DNA of 64,000 nucleotides from an uncultured Anaerolineae bacterium (GTDB lineage Bacteria; Chloroflexota; Anaerolineae; Promineifilales; Promineifilaceae): contig CAJQMR010000017.1 in NCBI GenBank assembly GCA_905479495.1, positions 1 through 64,000 of the forward strand, read 5' to 3'. Below the pieces are notes generated by a model that was given only the letters and a program-made list of their open reading frames with translations, was not told the origin of the DNA and made no database searches. This document shows, in pieces, positions 19,829 to 28,763 of the stretch. Numbering within the stretch: position 1 is the stretch's first letter; every line of letters starts with the position of its first letter. Made by a program: the position numbers and the translations under genes.

Positions 19829-21043
19829 ATGCCCTATTCATTCATTCGAGCACGGATTTTGTTTTTCTTTCTTTTGCCTGGTGTGTTTATTGGTTGTTCA
19901 GTGACAAAACCAGAAACGGCCGTTACTCCCACACCTTTAGCCACCACAATAGCTGAAGCTGTGCCAACATCAGAACCAGAACCCACGGCAGCAGAGGTAG
20001 CAGCTACGGCAACGGCCGTTCCCCAAGCAACGCCGACAGAAACGCTGGAGCCGCTGCCCGAACCTACCGCAACGGCCGTTCCCATTGAGCGGTTTGATGC
20101 CACCGATATATTGCCTTTGTATAGTACAGACCCTGTCATTGCGCATGGTGAAGAAGGCGATTGGGATCGAAATTTAGACATTACGGCCGTTCTCTACCAT
20201 GACGGTCAATTCCACGCTTTTCTCAACCGGTTCCCTGGCTGGCCGCCCACCACATTCGGCCTTTCTTACCACACTTCGCCCGATGGCCTTCACTGGACGC
20301 AAATGGCAGATGGCCCTGTTTTTTCGGAACAGGATTTGCCCAATAAAAACCATGTGCCCATCGGTGGCAGTATGCATGTAGAAGAAGATGGCACCTGGGT
20401 GCATTATTTCTACACATGGAATAAAGGGTCGGGTCGATCCGTGAATTACATTGGTCGGGCCACAGCCCCGGACCCGCTGGGGCCGTGGACGGCAGATGAA
20501 GCATATGTGCTGGAACCAGGGGAAACAGGGGCCTGGGATGCTGGCGGCGTGAGACGGCCGTTTGTCATGAAAAATGAGGCTGGATACGTGATGTATTACG
20601 TGGGCGTAAACGGCCGTGCCATGATCGGCATGGCAACCTCCCCCGATGGCATCAACTGGACAAAATATGACGATCCTGAGACGACAGACTCGGTATATGC
20701 GGAAAGCGATCCTGTTTTTCGGCCTAGCAATGAACGAGGCAGATGGGATGAGCGGTCTGTATCTGATCCGGTTCTCCTGCAAACACCAGATGGATGGGTT
20801 TTGCTGTATGCCTCCTCTGTCGGGAACGGGGTGCAAGTTGGGGTTGCCTTAAGCGACGATGGGATTCATTGGCGACGATCAAAGGCTGCCCTGCAAACAT
20901 TTGAAGAAATACCCAACAAAACAGCTTTGTGGTCTACAGAACTGGTTTATCATGATGGGATCTATTATCTTTTTGGTGAAGTAAAAACGGGCCAATTCTC
21001 TGGCATTTATGCCGCTACGCAAGAAGGAAGCCTAATTCCATAA
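19829..21043 (+). CDS. Lipoprotein with five-bladed propeller, GH43/GH32-like
   Basis: The 404-residue product has a signal peptide with lipobox FIGCS and a 70-residue Thr/Ala/Pro/Glu linker, then a beta-propeller-like domain. Blade-type strands are visible: DITAVLYHDGQFHAFLNRF, GLSYHTSPDGLHWTQ, GGSMHVEEDGTWVHYFYT, GVRRPFVMKNEAGYVMYYV, MATSPDGINWTK and GVALSDDGIHWRR. The repeated 'SPDG.HW' pattern is common in arabinanase/fructosidase-like families. Catalytic residues cannot be assigned with confidence. GGAG lies five bases before the ATG. Six octamers lie in the gene, several in the linker, where they encode ATAV. Confidence 0.72.
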   Translation: MPYSFIRARILFFFLLPGVFIGCSVTKPETAVTPTPLATTIAEAVPTSEPEPTAAEVAATATAVPQATPTETLEPLPEPTATAVPIERFDATDILPLYSTDPVIAHGEEGDWDRNLDITAVLYHDGQFHAFLNRFPGWPPTTFGLSYHTSPDGLHWTQMADGPVFSEQDLPNKNHVPIGGSMHVEEDGTWVHYFYTWNKGSGRSVNYIGRATAPDPLGPWTADEAYVLEPGETGAWDAGGVRRPFVMKNEAGYVMYYVGVNGRAMIGMATSPDGINWTKYDDPETTDSVYAESDPVFRPSNERGRWDERSVSDPVLLQTPDGWVLLYASSVGNGVQVGVALSDDGIHWRRSKAALQTFEEIPNKTALWSTELVYHDGIYYLFGEVKTGQFSGIYAATQEGSLIP

Positions 21044-21211
21044 ACCTTTTATATCTATGCAGGTGTTATACCCGTGAAGGTGGGTATCCATCTTTTTGCT
21101 AAGAATAGATTCCTGCCTCCGCAGGAATGACAGGTTTGTTCCGCAACTTATATCTATTAGAAAGACCTGTCTGTATAGTTGCAAATTTTTGTTACTTACT
21201 GGAGCTAGAGA

Positions 21212-21619
21212 ATGAAATCAACCAAAGGCACAATATTACCGACCCCTTCTGCCTGGGAATCGCCTTACTTGCAAATAATGTACAGGGTTATCATTTGGTC
21301 CCCCTGGATTTGGTTAAGCCTATTTGCTACGTTTGTCTTGATAACATCGCTTCAGATAGGGCATTTGCCAACGTATGGGCAACCTGACCCTAAAGATGCT
21401 GGGCTAGGCACACTTTTTTATATGCCGACAATCGTATTGCTTATTAGCGTTATTGGTACGACGCCAGTTGGAATTGTTTTAACCCTCATTAAGCTGTGGA
21501 AAGGGTTTCTACAATCGATCAGGTGGCGAGAGGTGATTTTCTATTTAGGCGGGCTGGGACTATTTTATTTGTTTGTTATGAGCGATGTTGTTGGACTAAT
21601 AACTTGGCTAGCTGATTGA
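21212..21619 (+). CDS. Small integral membrane protein, three helices
   Basis: GGAGCTAGAGA precedes this ATG. The 135-residue product has three hydrophobic helices, around VIIWSPWIWLSLFATFVLI, LFYMPTIVLLISVIGTTPVGIV and VIFYLGGLGLFYLFVM. I recognise no family. No octamer palindrome lies in it and it is AT-rich relative to its neighbours. It stands alone between a lipoprotein gene and a convergent unknown gene. Confidence 0.6.
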   Translation: MKSTKGTILPTPSAWESPYLQIMYRVIIWSPWIWLSLFATFVLITSLQIGHLPTYGQPDPKDAGLGTLFYMPTIVLLISVIGTTPVGIVLTLIKLWKGFLQSIRWREVIFYLGGLGLFYLFVMSDVVGLITWLAD

Positions 21620-21778
21620 GGTTTAGGCCACAACGCTAAGGATTGATTTTTGTGCGCTAACACTTGCATCATTTCTGCTGAGGGCTGCATCCTTTACGGC
21701 AAGGATGAATCAATTCGATGCCATAACTATCAATGACGCCAGTTGTTTTTCAGCCAGCCATAGAAGGACCGATGGTTC

Positions 21779-23014
21779 CTAGGCTTCGATGTCTTCTATG
21801 ACAACATAGGCCATCGTCTGATTTAACAGCTGATAAGCGATTTCGCCAAAGGTCATCGGACCTGTAATACCTTGTAGAGATTTGCCTTCCAGATTGGCGT
21901 ACCTATAGTTCAAGATACAGTTACACGAGAAAAAGATTGCATCTCCTAGATTGGTTGGAACCATTGCTTCAAAGTCGGTGACGTAATCATTGATTGGTTT
22001 GGCGATTTTGTACTCAATTCCAGCAAAAACCGGTGCGAAGAAATCTACCGTTTTTTGGGCCGACTTGACCTGTCTGAAGCTGGTATTAATCATGGCACCA
22101 TACATATCAGCCACTAAAGGCAATCTTGTATCTATGTTGTTCTGCTCGATGTATGTAGCAAAATTCACTTTCGTGCCATTGACGTAAGCGTCATTGGTTT
22201 GAAAACCATCGGTTGGGAAAGTAATAGTATCTCCCTCACCCGGCTGAAAGATATTGACGAATTGTATATCTGCGGCCTTGTGCGGCGGTAATTCAATGTG
22301 AAATACAACTGCTTTGTCTTCATAGCCTGGGTTTGTCCCGTCGAATGTTTTGGGGGAGGATTGACCCAATTCATCAAGCGCGACGCCAGATACCCATCCG
22401 ATTAATGGTTTAGTGGCAAATCCGTCATAAGTTGGCGAGTTCAAAGCGAATGAAGTATGGACCGGGCTGAAAGCGGGTAGAATAATGATGCTAAAGCCAT
22501 TAGCGGGGGCATCTAGATAAATTTGATCGATTGTGTTGACATCATAGGTTTGGGTCACGATGTTTGTTGCATCATCTGGCATTCTGGTTGCATATATCTT
22601 TTCTTGCGTAAACATGCCTCCAGCGTCAGTCATAAAGTAAGGGATTGTGCCCCCTATCCAATTTCCTGTGGGTAGTTCGTTTAGGATTTTTTCATCCCCA
22701 GCCAGAATGAATTTGTCCCCTTTTTGCAGAAATTTTATTATAGTCGCTACATCAAACAGTTCCTGATTCATGATTAGCCCTTCGCCAAAAACCCTTCTCA
22801 GATCGCTTTGCACTTTTGGCAGATGCGAGTTTCTTTCAAAGAATGAACGTAATTCATGAATACTTCTTTCCATTTCCTGGGGGGTTTTGTCAAGCCGACA
22901 CTTTAAATTCAGCTTGCCTAGAAGTAGGGTGGCGGCTAAAAATTCGAAATGGTAGTGATTCTTTCTGTTTATCAATTCTTGCCAAATTGGATGTTGTTCG
23001 CTAGGCAATTGCAT
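21779..23014 (-). CDS. Unknown protein with FIST-like C-terminus
   Basis: The 411-residue protein has no signal peptide. Its C-terminal 70 residues (GDAIFFSCNCILNYRY, then GITGPMTFGEIAYQLLN) resemble the end of FIST sensory domains, where an 'FSC..R' motif is followed by 'G....GEI'. The first 80 residues are helical and charged. The middle is beta-rich and has an IYLDAPANGFSIIILPA stretch. The gene is low in GC and, together with about 2.6 kb around it, lacks the octamer, which suggests transfer or different selection. FIST membership is weak inference; the function is unknown. Confidence 0.5.
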   Translation of the reverse strand: MQLPSEQHPIWQELINRKNHYHFEFLAATLLLGKLNLKCRLDKTPQEMERSIHELRSFFERNSHLPKVQSDLRRVFGEGLIMNQELFDVATIIKFLQKGDKFILAGDEKILNELPTGNWIGGTIPYFMTDAGGMFTQEKIYATRMPDDATNIVTQTYDVNTIDQIYLDAPANGFSIIILPAFSPVHTSFALNSPTYDGFATKPLIGWVSGVALDELGQSSPKTFDGTNPGYEDKAVVFHIELPPHKAADIQFVNIFQPGEGDTITFPTDGFQTNDAYVNGTKVNFATYIEQNNIDTRLPLVADMYGAMINTSFRQVKSAQKTVDFFAPVFAGIEYKIAKPINDYVTDFEAMVPTNLGDAIFFSCNCILNYRYANLEGKSLQGITGPMTFGEIAYQLLNQTMAYVVIEDIEA

Positions 23015-23353
23015 GTTCTACCCTTCAAATTCAGTCAAAGGCACTGCTTAAAATCAACTTGGGGGGTGTGGTTAGGAACCAACCACAAAGCTACAAGGTA
23101 ATTATACACAAAACTATGGCAAAGCTGATCTGACTTTTGGGCTACAATGATATTTTGGTCCAGGCAGACGATTCCACCATCTTTATTGAAATGTAGACCA
23201 CGAAAACTCCTCTGATTCAAATGACAAATAGGCAATCGAATGATCAGACCCATGAAAAGCTACCGTAACGGCCGTTCCTAAATTGCAACTCCTATCATGT
23301 ACAATACACGCATTGCATGAAAATTAAATTCTCACCCACTGAGGAGCGTAAAC
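23015..23353. other. Intergenic stretch before thiolase gene
   Basis: This 339-bp gap between divergent genes holds one ACGGCCGT (about 23267), a possible -10 TACAAT (23300-23305) for the thiolase, and GGAG before its ATG. No convincing -35, small gene or hairpin was seen. Confidence 0.5.
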
Positions 23354-24589
23354 ATGAGTGATAAAAGTAACCAAGATGTTGTCATTTTAGGGGCAGCCCG
23401 CACGCCGACGGGCAAGATGTCGGGCAGCCTCACCAGCCAGAAAGCAACGGATTTGGGGGCGTTGGCCGTAAAAACGGCCGTTTCCCGTTCCGGTATCGAT
23501 CCCAATTCGGTGTATGAAGTTATTATGGGCAATGTGGTGTCCGCTGGCGTGGGGCAGGCACCGGCACGGCAGGCGGCGCTGCGCGGCGGACTGCCCAATA
23601 CCGTTGGGGCGGCCAGCGTCAATAAAGTGTGTGGTTCGGGTCTCAAAGCCGTCATGCTGGCGTCTAACGGCATTATCGCTGGGGAAGGGACTGTATACGT
23701 GGCGGGCGGCATGGAAAGCATGTCCAACGCCCCCTACCTACTGCCCAAAGCGCGCCAGGGTTTGCGCTACGGTCATGTCGAAATGCAAGATTCGCTGCTG
23801 ACCGACGGCCTATGGTGTTCCTTCCAGGAATGGCCGATGGGTAACGCTGCCGAATTTATTGCCAAGCAGTATGAAGTAACCCGCCAGGAAATGGACGAAT
23901 TTTCCTACCGCAGTCATGAAAAGGCGGCGCAGGCTACGGCAAACGGCCGTTTCCAAACCGAAATTGTTCCCGTCGAAATTAAAAGCCGTAAAGGTAGCGT
24001 CGTTGTCGATAAAGACGAACCGATACGCGCCAGCTTCAGTAACGGAAGCTACGAGATGCAAACCAGCGTCGAGGGTCTGGCCAAGCTACGCCCCGCCTTT
24101 GAGGCAGACGGCCAGGTGACCGCCGGCAATGCCCCCGGCCTCAACGACGGTGGTGCCGCCCTGGTGCTAACCCACCGCGCCGAAGCCGAGAGGCAAGGCA
24201 CGACGCCTATTGCCCGCATTGTTGGTTACACTCACTTTGCCGTGGAACCTAAATGGCTCTTTGCCGCGCCAGCCCGCGCCGTGCCTCGCTTGCTGGACAA
24301 AATTGGCTGGCAAATGGAGGATGTTGACCTGTTTGAGGTGAACGAAGCGTTTGCCGCCCAGGTGTTGGCCAACGGCGTGGAACTGGTGCAAAAAGGGTAT
24401 GCCTGGGATTGGGAAAAGGTGAACGTCAACGGTGGCGCGATTGCTCTGGGACATCCCATCGGGGCCAGTGGGGCGCGCATTTTGGTGACGCTTATCCATG
24501 CACTCCAGCAGCGCGATCTCAAGCGTGGCATTGCCTCCCTCTGCCTTGGCGGCGGCGAAGCCGTGGCCCTGGCAATTGAAATGGAATAG
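23354..24589 (+). CDS. Acetyl-CoA acetyltransferase (thiolase)
   Basis: The 411-residue protein is a complete thiolase. The nucleophile Cys93 lies in NKVCGSGLKAV; GGMESMSNAPY, NEAFA (His/Asn site), NGGAIALGHPIGASGAR and the second catalytic Cys in CLGGGEAVAL are all present. It condenses two acetyl-CoA to acetoacetyl-CoA, or cleaves the reverse, in the cytoplasm. Length and motifs favour the biosynthetic AtoB/PhaA type. No beta-oxidation or PHB gene is next to it. The start follows GAGGAG. Two octamers lie in it, one encoding KTAVS and one in NGRF. Confidence 0.93.
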   Translation: MSDKSNQDVVILGAARTPTGKMSGSLTSQKATDLGALAVKTAVSRSGIDPNSVYEVIMGNVVSAGVGQAPARQAALRGGLPNTVGAASVNKVCGSGLKAVMLASNGIIAGEGTVYVAGGMESMSNAPYLLPKARQGLRYGHVEMQDSLLTDGLWCSFQEWPMGNAAEFIAKQYEVTRQEMDEFSYRSHEKAAQATANGRFQTEIVPVEIKSRKGSVVVDKDEPIRASFSNGSYEMQTSVEGLAKLRPAFEADGQVTAGNAPGLNDGGAALVLTHRAEAERQGTTPIARIVGYTHFAVEPKWLFAAPARAVPRLLDKIGWQMEDVDLFEVNEAFAAQVLANGVELVQKGYAWDWEKVNVNGGAIALGHPIGASGARILVTLIHALQQRDLKRGIASLCLGGGEAVALAIEME

Positions 24590-24600
24590 ATGTATTGCCT

Positions 24601-24662
24601 AGGACTGGCAGTCCTTATGCCGAATAAGTTGTGATAAATAACTGTTGAGGACTGCCAGTCCT
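24601..24662. repeat. 15-bp inverted repeat, each arm near-palindromic
   Basis: AGGACTGGCAGTCCT (24601-24615) and its exact complement AGGACTGCCAGTCCT (24648-24662) flank 32 bp. Each arm is itself a seven-base palindrome around one base, so several hairpins can form. It follows the thiolase stop by 11 bp and is a palindromic intergenic element. Confidence 0.75.
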
Positions 24663-24682
24663 GAATGCAGACGGCCGTAAAA

Positions 24683-24722
24683 AAAATGAGCAGCCTCGAA
24701 AACTTGAGGCTGCTCATTTTTC
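24683..24722 (+). terminator. Intrinsic terminator after thiolase
   Basis: A perfect 15-bp stem (AAAATGAGCAGCCTC / GAGGCTGCTCATTTT) with an eight-base loop and a T-run follows the thiolase gene. It separates it from the GH13 gene. An octamer sits immediately upstream. Confidence 0.9.
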
Positions 24723-24763
24723 ATGTAACCTCAAGTAAATCAATTTACGAAAAGGAAGGTTTC

Positions 24764-26353
24764 ATGAGCAGTTGGTGGCAGACCGGGATTGTGTATCAGA
24801 TTTATCCGCGCAGTTTTCAAGACAGCAACGGCGATGGGGTAGGCGATTTGCCAGGCATCACGCAGCGGCTGGACTACTTGCAAAATCTGGGCGTTGATGC
24901 TGTCTGGATTTCGCCTATTTACCCCTCACCGATGGCCGATTTTGGCTATGACGTAAGCGATTATTGCGGCATCCACCCCCTGTTTGGGACGATGGCTGAC
25001 ATGGATCGCCTGATCCAGGCCGCCCATGATCATAACCTCAGGCTTATCCTTGATTTTGTGCCCAACCATACCTCCAATGAACATCCCTGGTTTTTGGAAT
25101 CGCGCAGCGCACGCGACAATCCCAAGCGCGACTGGTACATCTGGCGCGATCCGGCCCCAGATGGTGGCCCGCCAACCAACTGGCTGAGCCGCTTTGATGG
25201 CCAATCTGCCTGGGAATGGGATGCCCAGACGGAGCAATATTACCTGCACTCTTTTTTGGCCGAGCAGCCGGACGTGAACTGGCGCAACCCAGACCTGCGG
25301 GCAGCGATGCTGGATGTGTTGCGTTTTTGGTTTGATAAAGGGGTGGATGGCTTTCGCATCGACGTGAGCTATCGGGCGATGAAGGATGCCCAGTTTCGCG
25401 ATAATCCCCCCAATCCCAATTGGCGCGAGGGGATGGATCCGGCCAAGCGGGTGATTGAAACGTACACGCGCAACACGCCGGACATCGAGCATTTCAACCG
25501 CTGGCTGCGGGAAGTGGCTGACGAGTATGATGATCGGGTGTTGATTGGCGAGATTAATTTGCCGCCCCATGAATTGGTGAAACATTACGGCCGTTCCCTC
25601 AACGGCCTGCATCTCCCCTTCAACTTCAACCTGATTTTTACGCCGTGGGACGCTGCGGCCGTTCGCGACCTGATTGAAATGTATGAGGCTGCCTTGCCGC
25701 ACGGCGCCTGGCCCAACTGGGTGCTGGGCAACCATGATCAGCACCGCATTGCCAGCCGGGTGGGTACAGCCCAGGCCAGGGTGGCGATGCTGCTGCTCCT
25801 GACGCTGCGCGGCACGCCCACACTGTATTATGGCGACGAGTTGGGGCTACTTGACGGCGAGATTGCCCCGGAGCAGGTGCAAGACCCTTGGGAAAAGATG
25901 GTGCCGGGGCTGGGGCTGGGTCGTGACCCGGAGCGTACGCCAATGCCGTGGACATCGGCCGTGAACGCTGGTTTCTGCCCCCCGAACATAATCCCCTGGC
26001 TGCCGCTCAATGCCGATTCAGTGATCGTCAACGTCGCCAGTCAACAAGATGATCCTGATTCGATGCTAAGGTTTACCCAAAAATTGATTCAGCTGCGCCG
26101 CGAAACGGCCGCTCTGAACCAGGGTCGCTACCACAGCTTACCTGCCCGAGACGGCGTGCTGGCTTTTGCGCGCCAGCACGGGGCGCAAACTATTTGGGTG
26201 GTGCTGAATATGACAGGCGAAGCCAAATCGTGGACTTTGCCAGATGATGTGGGGGAAACGGCCGTGCTTCTTACCACAGCCTCCAATCCACCTATCATCA
26301 CTGGTAACGCCCTGCCGCTCCACCCCAACGAAGGCGTGATTTTAGCTGTTTGA
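24764..26353 (+). CDS. Alpha-glucosidase / oligo-1,6-glucosidase (GH13)
   Basis: I start at the ATG preceded by AAGGAAGG. The 529-residue enzyme begins with WWQTGIVYQIYPRSFQDSNGDG, typical of intracellular GH13 glucosidases. Conserved regions are DFVPNH (region I), GFRIDVSYR with the nucleophile Asp (II), LIGEINL with the acid/base Glu (III) and VLGNHDQHR (IV). It should release glucose from alpha-glucosides such as maltose, isomaltose or trehalose derivatives. There is no signal peptide. The MPW motif in ERTPMPW is also family-typical. It is preceded by a terminator and likely forms its own unit. Confidence 0.92.
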   Translation: MSSWWQTGIVYQIYPRSFQDSNGDGVGDLPGITQRLDYLQNLGVDAVWISPIYPSPMADFGYDVSDYCGIHPLFGTMADMDRLIQAAHDHNLRLILDFVPNHTSNEHPWFLESRSARDNPKRDWYIWRDPAPDGGPPTNWLSRFDGQSAWEWDAQTEQYYLHSFLAEQPDVNWRNPDLRAAMLDVLRFWFDKGVDGFRIDVSYRAMKDAQFRDNPPNPNWREGMDPAKRVIETYTRNTPDIEHFNRWLREVADEYDDRVLIGEINLPPHELVKHYGRSLNGLHLPFNFNLIFTPWDAAAVRDLIEMYEAALPHGAWPNWVLGNHDQHRIASRVGTAQARVAMLLLLTLRGTPTLYYGDELGLLDGEIAPEQVQDPWEKMVPGLGLGRDPERTPMPWTSAVNAGFCPPNIIPWLPLNADSVIVNVASQQDDPDSMLRFTQKLIQLRRETAALNQGRYHSLPARDGVLAFARQHGAQTIWVVLNMTGEAKSWTLPDDVGETAVLLTTASNPPIITGNALPLHPNEGVILAV

Positions 26354-26370
26354 GGCATCCTTTAGAAAAA

Positions 26371-26403
26371 CCTTTGCGTTCTCTGCGTCTCCGCAGTGAA
26401 AAC
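26371..26403. repeat. CTCTGCG-word intergenic repeat
   Basis: The text CCTTTGCGTTCTCTGCGTCT and following CCGCAGTGAAAACGG belongs to the same family as the copies at 11621, 30761 and 62145. It lies just upstream of the next gene's ribosome binding site. Confidence 0.55.
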
Positions 26404-26447
26404 GGTATACTAGCCACCAACCACTCACCACTATTTCTGGAGGTATT

Positions 26448-28145
26448 ATGTCTGACCGCTGCTTTTTGGTTTTAGGAGGTTCCGGCCTGGTTGGCTCCCA
26501 AATTGTGCGTACCGTGGCACGGGCCATGGAGCCGGAAAAAATTGTTGTTGCCAGTCTTTTTCGCGGCGAAGTGCGCGAATTTTTGTACGATGTCCGCAAA
26601 GAGTTCCCCAATATTGAGTTTGTTGGGGCCTGGGGTGATGTGTTTGTGCGCGATTCGTTTAGCCTGGAGCGCCGCCGTCGTTTGCTGCAAAGCAGTCACC
26701 GACGCGATATGCTGTACGATGATTTGTTTGGCAAGTTAGATGAAGCCTATGGCCGTTCCGCGCTTGTTCAACTCATCCAGCAGCATCAACCCGACGTTAT
26801 CGTTGATAGCATCAACACCGCCACAGCCATCAGCTACCAGGATGTGGAAAGCTTGAGCCAGCAAACCTACGACATTTTGCAGCAGCTGCGCCAAATTGTC
26901 GATCATCAAGATTTGGAAGGGCTGGACGCGCTGGGCAAATCATTGGAGCAAAACGTCAGCACGCTGCTTATTTCCCAGGCGCTGCCGCAGCTCATCCGCC
27001 ATGTGCAAATGGTTCACCGGGTCATGCGTGAAGTGGGCACTCGCCTTTATTTGAAAATCGGCACCACCGGCACTGGCGGCATGGGCTTGAACATCCCCTA
27101 CACGCACAGCGAAGATCGCCCCAGCGCCAAATTAATGAGCAAAACGGCCGTCGCCTTTGCCCACACTGGCCTGATGTTTTTGATGGCCCGCACGCCCAAC
27201 GGTCCATTGGTGAAAGAACTTAAACCAGGGGCGATGATTGGCTATCGGCGGGTGGCTTATAAATCTGTGAAGGTGCGGGGCATGCCTCAGTTTCGTTATG
27301 AGAGCCAGGTGCAGAGCTTAAACGGCCGTCTTACCCTGCGCGGCGATGAAAACCAGTTCAACCGCATTGGCAAGCTGCACATGGCCGGGGTGGATACGGG
27401 CGAAAATGGCTTTTTTGCCCGTGGCGAGTTTGAGGCAATTACCCATCTCAACCAGATGGAGTTTGTCACGCCGGAGGAAATTGCCCAGCAGGCGCTGTTG
27501 GAAATTAAGGGCAGCAATACTGGCTACGATGTGATTGCGGGCATAGACAGCAGCATCATCAATCCCAGCTTTCGGGCCGGGGTGCTGCGCCAGACTGCGC
27601 TGGACAAGCTGGCCCGCATTGAAGAGGAGACGAAAAGCCACAGCGTGGCCCTGGGGCAGCTCGGTCCGCCGGAGCTGTCGAAGCTGCTCTACGAAGCGCA
27701 TATGCTGCGGCTCAATTACCAGACATTGCGCAACGTGCTGGACACCACGGCCACGGAGCTTTCTGAGACGCTTTATCATTTCATCATGGAAAATGAGCTG
27801 CTGCGCACCCAAATCACTTCCATTGGCGTGCCAATTCTGGCCCCAGACGGCCGTTCGCTTATTCGGGGGCCACGCATCAACATTCCCGAAAGCATTTACC
27901 ATGAGGTCGATTTAGACGATGAAAGCGTGGATGCCTGGGCGCAAAAGGGGTGGGTGGATTTACGGCCGTCTAACTGCAAAACCTGGCAAGAGCGGTTTGA
28001 GCGCATGCGCCGGACCCAACACATGCTGCACACCCGTGGCACCTCATCCGTCACCATGAAAACCTACCTGCCAGAAACCATCGAAATTGGCTCTGTGGTT
28101 GCCTGGCTGTTCAACAATGATCATCAAGGCTATCGTATCAAATAA
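26448..28145 (+). CDS. Large NAD(P)-binding Rossmann-fold protein, SDR-like
   Basis: GGAGG lies close before the ATG. The 565-residue protein begins with a dinucleotide-binding fold, LVLGGSGLVGSQIVRTVAR, and continues with QPDVIVDSINTAT as in extended SDR/epimerase proteins. A GTTGTGGMGLNIPY segment around residue 207 and long helical parts make it almost twice the length of a usual SDR. The C-terminal half (LARIEEETKSHSVALGQLGPPELSKLL) is not recognisable. The substrate is unknown. Four octamers fall in the gene, giving KTAV, NGR and RPS translations in different frames. Confidence 0.6.
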   Translation: MSDRCFLVLGGSGLVGSQIVRTVARAMEPEKIVVASLFRGEVREFLYDVRKEFPNIEFVGAWGDVFVRDSFSLERRRRLLQSSHRRDMLYDDLFGKLDEAYGRSALVQLIQQHQPDVIVDSINTATAISYQDVESLSQQTYDILQQLRQIVDHQDLEGLDALGKSLEQNVSTLLISQALPQLIRHVQMVHRVMREVGTRLYLKIGTTGTGGMGLNIPYTHSEDRPSAKLMSKTAVAFAHTGLMFLMARTPNGPLVKELKPGAMIGYRRVAYKSVKVRGMPQFRYESQVQSLNGRLTLRGDENQFNRIGKLHMAGVDTGENGFFARGEFEAITHLNQMEFVTPEEIAQQALLEIKGSNTGYDVIAGIDSSIINPSFRAGVLRQTALDKLARIEEETKSHSVALGQLGPPELSKLLYEAHMLRLNYQTLRNVLDTTATELSETLYHFIMENELLRTQITSIGVPILAPDGRSLIRGPRINIPESIYHEVDLDDESVDAWAQKGWVDLRPSNCKTWQERFERMRRTQHMLHTRGTSSVTMKTYLPETIEIGSVVAWLFNNDHQGYRIK

Positions 28146-28172
28146 AACCGTGGCCCATTGCATTGTGATCCA

Positions 28173-28220
28173 GATGATGCGTGACGCCTGAGGAAAATCT
28201 TTCTCGACTCACGCATCATC
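28173..28220. repeat. Palindromic repeat, GATGCGTGA family
   Basis: A 12-bp perfect inverted repeat, GATGATGCGTGA (28173-28184) and TCACGCATCATC (28209-28220), lies between two convergent genes. Related elements occur at 46622-46677 and 59502-59541. It can act as a bidirectional hairpin. Confidence 0.75.
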
Positions 28221-28223
28221 TAG

Positions 28224-28580
28224 TTAAATCCAGTCGGCTACAACGGTCTTCTCATCCATCACATTGCCTGTGTTCAGCGTGGATTTTGGTTCCAGCAGCA
28301 ATAAATGGACTTCTTCCGGGGCCACCGGGCGGTGTTCTACGCCGCGCGGCACGATGATGAATTCGCCTTCTTCCAGCCAAACGTCATGGTCACGAAACTG
28401 CATTTGGAGACGGCCGTTTAGCACCAAAAACAGCTCATCTTCATGATCGTGATGATGCCAAACAAACTCACCTTGCACCTTCACCACCTTTACGTGCGCA
28501 TCGTTGAGTTCGCCCACAATGCGCGGATGCCAATGGTCGTTGAACAGCGTTAACTTTTGCGCCAAATTTACTTTTTCCAT
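28224..28580 (-). CDS. Cupin-domain protein
   Basis: The 118-residue protein is a single cupin barrel. Motif 1 is WHHHDHEDELFLVLNGRLQM and motif 2 is GEFIIVPRGVEHRPVAP, giving three His and one Glu as metal ligands. Such small cupins include mannose-6-phosphate isomerase-like and dioxygenase-like proteins, and the reaction cannot be assigned. GAGGTG precedes the start. The octamer at about 28411 encodes NGRL right after motif 1. It is convergent with the Rossmann protein gene. Confidence 0.85.
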   Translation of the reverse strand: MEKVNLAQKLTLFNDHWHPRIVGELNDAHVKVVKVQGEFVWHHHDHEDELFLVLNGRLQMQFRDHDVWLEEGEFIIVPRGVEHRPVAPEEVHLLLLEPKSTLNTGNVMDEKTVVADWI

Positions 28581-28698
28581 GATTCACCTCTTTTTTTCAA
28601 TACGAAGGAACGAAGAAACAGAGGAACGAAGGAGAAACAGAATTTTCTTTGTGCCTTCCTCCCTTCGTTTCTTTGTATAAATTTCCTTCTTCAAAATT

Positions 28699-28727
28699 TT
28701 GACAATTAAATTTACCTGGTTTATACC
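28699..28727 (+). promoter_or_regulatory. Promoter of kinase-hydrolase fusion gene
   Basis: TTGACA (28699-28704), 17 bp, then TATACC (28722-28727) is a good sigma70-type promoter. Transcription would start near 28734, about 30 bp before the ATG. Confidence 0.6.
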
Positions 28728-28763
28728 TACGCTATTAATTTTGAGTGTAGCAAGGATTAAAAA

